In this document: one piece after another, positions 24,441-30,211 of the stretch
How positions within the stretch are numbered: the first letter of the stretch is position 1
How the letters are laid out: each line of letters opens with the position of its first letter
From: Burkholderia cepacia
GTDB lineage: Bacteria > Pseudomonadota > Gammaproteobacteria > Burkholderiales > Burkholderiaceae
Direction of reading: 5' to 3'
DNA: 33,119 nucleotides
Assembly (NCBI RefSeq): GCF_001039005.1
Contig: NZ_LDWR01000087.1
Span: forward strand, 1 to 33,119
Made by a program: the position numbers and the translations under genes
Notes under the pieces: generated by a model
Databases searched by the model: none
Seen by the model: the letters and a program-made list of their open reading frames with translations, nothing else
What the model was told of the DNA's origin: nothing

Positions 24441-24952
24441 TCACAGCATGACCAACTGGTCTTGATGACAACGTCACGCCGGAATTTCCCACTTCACTTC
24501 AACCGGGACAGTTTTGTGGGCCAGGGTCATTGCTTCCTCCGGTGGCAGCATCGCCTTGGATCTGCTCTCGACATCGGAGTGTATAAGCCGTTCGATTGAC
24601 GGAGATCCAGACACCGTCCGAACAGATAATCGAACAGCGCTATCTTGTGTCTTGCTTCAGATGCCTCGTGCTCAATGAAGCCGACATTTACAGACCGCGA
24701 TAGAAGAAGAATGGTGGATCCGGCAGCAAAATACTGAAGTACGCTTCACAGTATGCGGGATTCGATTTTCATAAAGCCGACAACTTCGATACCACACTCC
24801 GGGCAATAATAAGCAACCGAACAGCCCGACTCCGAACCCTTTGCTAGGAGAATTATTGAACTTGCTGGCGCTCTTGCGGACGCAACTAGCGCTAATTGTG
24901 TACGTCTACACGTGCGGCGATCTACAGGAAACCGTCGCAAGGCCGGCTTTGG
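24441..24952. other. Gene-free debris between IS30 remnant and TetR gene
   Basis: No intact gene. On the minus strand an open stretch of about 55 codons (VGFIEHEASEARHKIALFDY and onward) ends at 24527-24529. Its stop overlaps the ATG of an 18-codon ORF (MTLAHKTVPVEVKWEIPA, 24530-24474). The family is not recognised. The arrangement looks like further fragments of a mobile element. Confidence 0.35.
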
Positions 24953-25654
24953 TTACGGCATTTTCGCGAGCGCTAGGACTGCTTTGACAGCGTCGTCTTC
25001 CAGGCCTTTGAGGTCCGATGGGAAGCGGTTGCGTTGAGGAATGAATACGACAAGTCCCTCGATCTGGGCAGTAATCAATGCCGATCTTCGCGCGAGCACG
25101 GGGGGCGGCAGCGCAGGGTTGATGGCCATCACGAACTCGGCAACCATGTGACGCTGGAGCGTGTACGCCTCTTCGATGGTTTTGCGCGCGAATTCCTGCG
25201 ATTGCGCCAGTGCAAACAGATTGACGAAAAGTCCTTGGGTTTTCGATTGCTTGCTGTCCTCGATCAGCAGCCGCACCAGCTTCTCGAGGCGTGCCTCGGG
25301 CGTAAGCGTTGTGTCGGCGCGAAGATCGTCGTACGAACCCGCATAGTTGGCGAGCGTTACGTTGATGATCGTTGCTAAGAGGTCCTCGCGGGACGGAAAG
25401 TAATGTTGCAGATTCGACAGCGACAGTCCGGTCTTCGTCGCGACCTTCCTCATACTCAACTCGCCATACCCATCCGTGACGAAAATCTCGATCGCGTTCG
25501 TCAGGATGCGACCAATCGTCTGACGCCCGCGTTCGGTCAACGGGCGCGGGTTGTCCCCGAGAAGCAGTGATGGAAACGCGTTCGTCTGCGGATCGACGTG
25601 ATCATTTCCACCAGCCTTGTCATGCAGGTCGCGGTTTATGGTTTTCGACGACAT
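24953..25654 (-). CDS. TetR-family transcriptional regulator
   Basis: 233 residues from ATG 25654. A polar leader of about 35 residues precedes the TetR DNA-binding domain: LTERGRQTIGRILTNAIEIF, then LSMRKVATKTGLSLSNLQHY and FPSREDLLATI. The C-terminal ligand domain is alpha-helical (LEKLVRLLIEDSKQSKTQGL). The frame extends to ATG 25714 and beyond. That ATG overlaps the -10 of a good promoter, while ATG 25654 has GGAAGA upstream and an operator-like repeat just before it, so 25654 is preferred. It lies within gene-poor sequence; candidate targets are itself and the flavin oxidase 1.6 kb away. Confidence 0.85.
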   Translation of the reverse strand: MSSKTINRDLHDKAGGNDHVDPQTNAFPSLLLGDNPRPLTERGRQTIGRILTNAIEIFVTDGYGELSMRKVATKTGLSLSNLQHYFPSREDLLATIINVTLANYAGSYDDLRADTTLTPEARLEKLVRLLIEDSKQSKTQGLFVNLFALAQSQEFARKTIEEAYTLQRHMVAEFVMAINPALPPPVLARRSALITAQIEGLVVFIPQRNRFPSDLKGLEDDAVKAVLALAKMP

Positions 25655-25669
25655 CGATTTGTCTTCCGG

Positions 25670-25690
25670 GGTGTTGGCGAGGGCAACACC
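25670..25690 (-). promoter_or_regulatory. 7-7-7 inverted repeat, likely TetR operator
   Basis: GGTGTTG (25670-25676), 7-nt spacer, CAACACC (25684-25690): a perfect inverted repeat 16 bp before the proposed start, between the promoter and the gene. This is the position expected for an autorepressor site. Confidence 0.55.
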
Positions 25691-25712
25691 GTCATTACGG
25701 TTGTGGAGTGAC

Positions 25713-25742
25713 ATTATGGGTCGTCTAATCAACCGCGTGCAA
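25713..25742 (-). promoter_or_regulatory. Sigma-70-like promoter of the TetR gene
   Basis: On the minus strand, -35 TTGCAC (25742-25737), 18-bp spacer, -10 CATAAT (25718-25713). The predicted start, near 25705, leaves a 50-nt leader containing the inverted repeat. Confidence 0.5.
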
Positions 25743-25814
25743 GCCCGCAATGGCGTCTCATCGTGCTGGATGGACTCGCCTTGTAGCGGTCGGCGAGCGG
25801 AATATTGCTGCGAT

Positions 25815-26067
25815 GCACAATAAAAAATCACTGCAATGGATTCGCGAGCCAAACGCCCGCCTCCTTCTGCTCGATGTCCACAGTCGCGCGCGTGAGCAGT
25901 ATGCAACTGGACCGCAGGGAGGCTGGGGATACTACCGTCATTTCCCGATCGGTTCGATCAGCGACGCCATCGCCCACCGGTTGAATCCAGTTGTCGGCGC
26001 ACGGGCCCACTCGGTGGCGCTGCCGATATCGGCCGCAGACATTCGGGCTCAGCGTCGGCAGGACTGA
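25815..26067 (+). CDS. Possible small hypothetical protein (83 aa)
   Basis: ATG 25815 to TGA 26067, divergent from the TetR gene. It encodes a polar, basic protein (LLLLDVHSRAREQYATGPQG, then YYRHFPIGSISDAIAHRL). Third-position GC is moderate, below that of the core genes in this window. No family resemblance. It may be spurious. Confidence 0.25.
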
Positions 26068-26075
26068 TTTATGAC

Positions 26076-26089
26076 AGGTCTTCCAACCT
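26076..26089. repeat. AGGTC dyad, copy 1
   Basis: AGGTCTTCCAACCT: exact AGGT-N6-ACCT inverted repeat in non-coding DNA. Confidence 0.5.
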
Positions 26090-26268
26090 ATATGTGTGAT
26101 GCCTTCGATTTTGAGGCGAGCTGGTTGCTACCTAAAATCCGATCGAGTCCAAGATGGTTTTGAAGCGAACAAAAGCCGGCATGTAATTGATTTTCATAGA
26201 TTTATGCGCGGACAAATCACGATGAAGCTTATGCGCGCTATCTTCCTTCGGAGGCGGGTAAACGAGAG

Positions 26269-26318
26269 TTGCTGTACAAAATGTTGTCAATGTATAACAC
26301 AAATAGGTCGTATGACCT
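26269..26318 (+). promoter_or_regulatory. Promoter-like site with AGGTC dyad at the predicted start (copy 2)
   Basis: -35-like TTGCTG (26269-26274), 18-bp spacer, -10 TATAAC (26293-26298), then the dyad AGGTCGTATGACCT (26305-26318) lying on the predicted transcription start. No gene follows at once. Its twin is at 29411-29460. Confidence 0.45.
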
Positions 26319-26998
26319 TTTTATTGAGAGCGAGGATCGGAAGGAGGGTATCGATCGACGTATGTCCCTGCGTGGAGCAGTCGCGACAGCGCTCGTAGAC
26401 TCTGCAATGGTCAGCGATGTTTCGCTGGCAGCCGTGACGCAACCTTCGGCTGTAGGTCTCTAGTCGAAGAGCGTGGCGTCGGATGTTCACGGTGATGTGA
26501 TTGTGGTTTGCGATGGATTCGCGGATCTTACAACTGCTCGCAATTGCGCGTTGCGTCTGAAAATGGCGCGTTCGATGAGGTGGCGATACTGGCAATGATG
26601 TTATATGGCACCGGCGGGATTGCTGAGGCTTCTATCGAACTGGCCATCATTTGCCTCTTGTCGCAACTGCATTCGGCCGGCGATATCGTCGGGAGGGCTG
26701 CAGCGGCAAAAGCATGGATCACGATCACGATCGCGCACGAAGCTCAAGGAGGACGGTGGCGGCGCGAAGGACCTGCCGTTCTTCTCTGGTCGTCGGTTGT
26801 CGGCAATCGGCCCACGAAAGCACGTTGGAGAGGATCGTTGTTGCTGAAGATTTGGGAGCGGGCTCTTTTTTGTCGGCCTTTTCCGACTCACTCTAGACGT
26901 ACTAACAATGACGCGCGGATGCTCGTCTTCGGCTGGTAGTTGCTTCAGCACTTCGAAGATCGTGTCGTTCAGACCATATGACGGTACCTTGAAGAAAG

Positions 26999-27092
26999 AA
27001 TGAATTATTTTTTAACCAACATAGATAGGAATGCGAATAAATACATATACAAGAATATCTTATAATTTGTTTTATATAAATAATGACTCTGT
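26999..27092. promoter_or_regulatory. AT-rich island upstream of the flavin oxidase
   Basis: Roughly 90 bp that are mostly A and T in an otherwise GC-rich replicon, with a perfect TATAAT at 27061-27066 but no good -35. It may be the oxidase promoter region or a target of an AT-binding silencer such as an H-NS/MvaT/Bv3F-type protein. Confidence 0.35.
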
Positions 27093-27260
27093 GTGGATAG
27101 GACGGATTCATCGCCGACCGCATAGCGAGTGCCGGATCCTGCCAGCGAAGTCGTGGCAGAAGTCGCTTGGCTTTCAGGGCAGTACAGAATTTAACGGGGT
27201 ATTCATGTCGGCGTCCAATTCGGCGAACATCATCTTGTGGAAGCTTTCGAGGGCCTCGTC

Positions 27261-28637
27261 ATGAGCGGAAGAGAGCGAGTCAACGTATGCATTATCGGCG
27301 CCGGTCTCGCCGGGCTCCGCGCAGCGCAGCAACTCGCTGAGCGCGGTCATAGTGTGTGCGTGCTTGAAGCCCGAGATCGCGTCGGTGGCCGCACCCAAGG
27401 CGGTACGTTATGCGGTGAATCCGTTGATCTGGGTGGTCAGTGGATCGGGATAGGTCAAACTCGAGCGGTCGCGATGTGTAAAGAGCTCGATTTGGAGCTC
27501 TATGAGCAGTATGCGGACGGTCGGAGGGTAATGGAGATTGAGGGTAAGGTTCGAGGCTACAGTGGCACCATTCCCCGCATGCCGGTCATGGGCCTCCTGG
27601 ACACGGATCGTGCCATGCGGCGTATTAACCGCGCTGCGAAGACGATCGATCCGCGGGCGCCATGGGAGGCCCCGAATGCACCGCTCTGGGATCGAATGAC
27701 CGTTGACCAGTGGATACAAAAGACGATGCATACACGCAGCGGCCGAAGGTTAATGGAGACCGTCACGCGTGCCTTAAGTACCAGTGAGCCACACGAAGTT
27801 TCATTGCTCTGTATTCTGAGCTTTGTCGCAGCCGCCGGAACGATACAGACACAGGTAGAAGTTCGCGGCGACGGGGCGCAGCGCTTGAAAGTGCGCGGTG
27901 GTGCCTTCCAGCTGGCCGAGCGTCTGGCCCAACGCCTTCCACCGGGCATGCTGAAGTTGAATTCGCCCGTATACGCGATCGAGCAGTCGGAGTCCGAAGT
28001 GACGATCCGGCATGCGGGCGGTGAGGTGCGGGCATCGCGTCTCATCGTAGCAGTTGCCCCCACTCTTGCTGCGCGCATCGATTTCATGACACCGTTGCCC
28101 GCGATGCGCATGCAGCTCCATGCCCGCATGCCGATGGGTTCGGTGATAAAGGCACTGGTTGCTTACGAACGTCCTTTCTGGCGAGAGCAGGGGTGGTCGG
28201 GCGAGGCGATCAGTGATACCGCAACGTTTGGCCCCATTGCCGACGCCACGCCGCCCGGCAGCCGTCGCGGATTTCTCGTTGGCTTTTTCGCCGGGAACGC
28301 CGGCCGAGAGATGGCGCAGGCTACCAGCAACGAGCGGCGTCAAGTGGCCGTGCGGTCGATTCAGCGCTTTTTTGGCCCAGACGCCGCGTCACCGATCGGC
28401 TATGTGGACAAGGATTGGATTTCAGATCCCTGGAGTCTGGGAGGGTATGTGGGTATAACGGCGCCTGGAACGCTGATAACGAACGGTCCTGCATTGCGCG
28501 AGCCTTGCGGTCGTATTCACTGGGCGGGTACCGAGAGCGCAACTTGCTGGACTGGCTATATGGACGGAGCCATCGAATCCGGGGAGCGTGCGGTGACGGA
28601 AGTCATTGCAGGCGGTGTTCATACGCCGCAGCTATAG
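27261..28637 (+). CDS. Flavin-containing amine oxidase family protein
   Basis: 458 residues. The N-terminal FAD-binding motif is IIGAGLAGL (residues 11-19), with Glu36 in VLEARDRVGGRTQGGTL binding ribose, then VDLGGQWIG. The substrate region includes MTVDQWIQKTM. The C-terminal FAD segment is RIHWAGTESATCWTGYMDGA followed by IESGERAV, as in monoamine oxidases. The eukaryotic covalent-FAD Cys is not present (PWSLGGYVG), so FAD should be non-covalent. It likely oxidises an amine with O2 to aldehyde, ammonia and H2O2; substrate unknown. ATG 27261 has GAGGG upstream; a GTG at 27237 would add 8 residues. It stands alone in gene-poor sequence, and codon use is less GC-rich than the core genes, suggesting transfer. 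Confidence 0.9.
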   Translation: MSGRERVNVCIIGAGLAGLRAAQQLAERGHSVCVLEARDRVGGRTQGGTLCGESVDLGGQWIGIGQTRAVAMCKELDLELYEQYADGRRVMEIEGKVRGYSGTIPRMPVMGLLDTDRAMRRINRAAKTIDPRAPWEAPNAPLWDRMTVDQWIQKTMHTRSGRRLMETVTRALSTSEPHEVSLLCILSFVAAAGTIQTQVEVRGDGAQRLKVRGGAFQLAERLAQRLPPGMLKLNSPVYAIEQSESEVTIRHAGGEVRASRLIVAVAPTLAARIDFMTPLPAMRMQLHARMPMGSVIKALVAYERPFWREQGWSGEAISDTATFGPIADATPPGSRRGFLVGFFAGNAGREMAQATSNERRQVAVRSIQRFFGPDAASPIGYVDKDWISDPWSLGGYVGITAPGTLITNGPALREPCGRIHWAGTESATCWTGYMDGAIESGERAVTEVIAGGVHTPQL

Positions 28638-29206
28638 AAGCAGGGTGAGCGCACCAACGCTTTCGACATTCTTGCTACTGGCGGCTGCCCCCAACACTGC
28701 GGGCTGGCCGCTTGTGCAGCAGTCCACGTCATGATGCAGAGAGATTTGCGGTCTTCGCATGGCATTTCATGCCAACTTCGCTAGTTGGCTGGAAGCAATT
28801 TACCTCGACAGCGACCGAATTTTCGTCGCGCAACGTAGATGCGACATCATCAGCGAACCTAACGCGAGTACTCCGGCAGCGCGCCAGCCACGAACACCAA
28901 GCCCGGGTTCCCAGTGAATTATCTTCTGGCCTAAAGCGGCCGTGCCGCCTCGTTGCGGCTCGACTGCCTGGTCGCATTCGCGGGCGCTACCTAAGGTTGA
29001 CGCGAAATCTGGACATGGCCTTCGTCCAAGTCACCTCAGCACGGCACCCCCGCGCGTGGCGGGCTGCATACCGTGGACCATCCTTTCTGCCCATTTCAGC
29101 GGATTGTCGAAATGAAGACCATTCGGGGCGACATCACGCTGCATGCCAATGGGTGGGGTGCCGGGTACCGAGTGGGACTTCATCGGTCAGCGAGCCGAGC
29201 ATAAAA

Positions 29207-29220
29207 AGGTCATCATACCT
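29207..29220. repeat. AGGTC dyad, copy 3
   Basis: AGGTCATCATACCT: exact AGGT-N6-ACCT inverted repeat. Read on the minus strand, it and its flank (GATGACCTTTTTAT) strongly resemble copy 2 and its flank (TATGACCTTTTTAT). Confidence 0.5.
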
Positions 29221-29410
29221 ATTTATATGAGGAAAATCGGATTGCCTGTGGTGTGCTGGGGTGTGGAATCCGCATGCCAACGGCTTTGCCGGATACGTAA
29301 ATTTCCGCAAATTGTGGCCAATTTTCAGTATCTTCTGAGCGAAAAGTCTTAAAAATTGTTAAATAGTCTCAATTTTGACAATTCATTTCAATGCGAGGGA
29401 TAAACAGGAG

Positions 29411-29460
29411 TTGCTCTGCAGCACTTCGCTATGTATAAAGCGAACTAGGTCTTGTGACTC
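29411..29460 (+). promoter_or_regulatory. Promoter-like site with degenerate AGGTC dyad (copy 4)
   Basis: -35 TTGCTC (29411-29416), 17-bp spacer, -10 TATAAA (29434-29439), then AGGTCTTGTGACTC (29447-29460) at the predicted start; the right arm is imperfect. It is 750 bp upstream of the adhesin and shares GAGTTGCT, ATGTATAA and TAGGTC with the copy at 26269. Confidence 0.45.
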
Positions 29461-29851
29461 AGTTGTTTCGGTTGGGGCAAGTGATGTGCAGCGAGTGTCG
29501 GGGTGAGGAACTGCTACAACTTTGGCCGCGATATCACATGCAGTTTCGGGCATGGTCAGCGGCAGGCGAGCGGAGGCTGTCAGGTCGGAGGCGAACGAGG
29601 ATGACGAATCGGAGGACCGAGGTGTCGGACACCCGCCCCGATTTGCTCGTAATCGACAGTTGATTCGCTGACATGAAGCCGTTATTGGGGAGCAAGCGAC
29701 ATTAGGATGCCTTTGCTAAGAGGTGCGCATTAGCGCATTGACCCCGATGTCGGCGAGTGAAGATTACCGGCCACACGTCGGACGCAGTTCTACCGCTGCC
29801 CTGAAAGGGGAGCGTGTCAGTTTACGCACACGATGCCGCGTTGATTGACCT

Positions 29852-30130
29852 TCAGGACTTGCTCTCGATCGATAAGACGAATGCGTCAGACGACTTTGCC
29901 AACTGGTGCCCCCACAAATAGTTGATGAACGCGACAGGATAGGTTTGTCCGGCGGCTGCAATTTGGACGAGCGTATCCGGATCGGCAACCGCAGCCCGGC
30001 GAACGGAGTTGTGCTTGTCCCCGATGCGCCACGTGCATCGCGTTGGAGACGTGGGAGTGATGGTCGGCAAGGACGTTCCGGCTGCGACTGAAATTGCGTT
30101 GAAGGCGGCGGAAAATGACTTCTCCTGCAT
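29852..30130 (-). CDS. Possible small hypothetical protein (92 aa)
   Basis: ATG 30130 to TGA 29852 on the minus strand. The C-terminal half looks protein-like (LVQIAAAGQTYPVAFINYLW, then GHQLAKSSDAFVLSIESKS) and third codon positions are moderately GC-rich. There is no clear ribosome binding site and no recognised family. A plus-strand frame over the same region is about as good, so this is uncertain. Confidence 0.2.
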   Translation of the reverse strand: MQEKSFSAAFNAISVAAGTSLPTITPTSPTRCTWRIGDKHNSVRRAAVADPDTLVQIAAAGQTYPVAFINYLWGHQLAKSSDAFVLSIESKS

Positions 30131-30144
30131 CGTCGATGCCGATG

Positions 30145-30208
30145 AAGTGTTAAGGACTATTAAGTTATTTATTTTTAATGTAATCCCGGCAGGGTTTCGG
30201 CAGGAGGC
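30145..30208 (+). promoter_or_regulatory. AT-rich probable promoter and ribosome binding site of the adhesin
   Basis: A run of A/T (30156-30184) precedes the adhesin, followed by AGGAGG (about 30202-30207) just before ATG 30212. TAATGT (30176-30181) could be a -10, but no well-spaced -35 stands out. Confidence 0.4.
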
Positions 30209-30211
30209 GGT

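Larger units (their letters stand above)
26068..27260. other. Gene-poor, AT-richer stretch before the flavin oxidase
   Basis: About 1.2 kb without a convincing gene. It holds two AGGT-N6-ACCT dyads and one promoter-like site (listed separately). There is a weak protein-like frame around 26200-26462 (DEAYARYLPSEAGKRELLYK and onward) without a start codon, and another around 26508-26939 starting at TTG. No family is recognised for either, so they may be relics. Confidence 0.4.
28638..30211. other. Gene-poor 1.6-kb stretch between flavin oxidase and adhesin
   Basis: No recognised gene. Short frames exist on both strands (for example 28712-29230 on the plus strand), but none resembles a known family and stops interrupt the protein-like parts. 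It contains dyad copies 3 and 4 and a perfect -35 TTGACA at 29375-29380 with GATAAA 18 bp later. It also contains a possible small minus-strand ORF (29852-30130). Confidence 0.4.

Noticed and set aside
26076..26318. AGGTC dyads as quorum-sensing lux boxes
   Set aside because: Lux boxes have ACCT...AGGT polarity over about 20 bp; these are the opposite polarity and 14 bp long.
28712..29230. 172-residue plus-strand frame
   Set aside because: No family resemblance, no ribosome binding site, irregular composition, and similarly long frames on the other strand.
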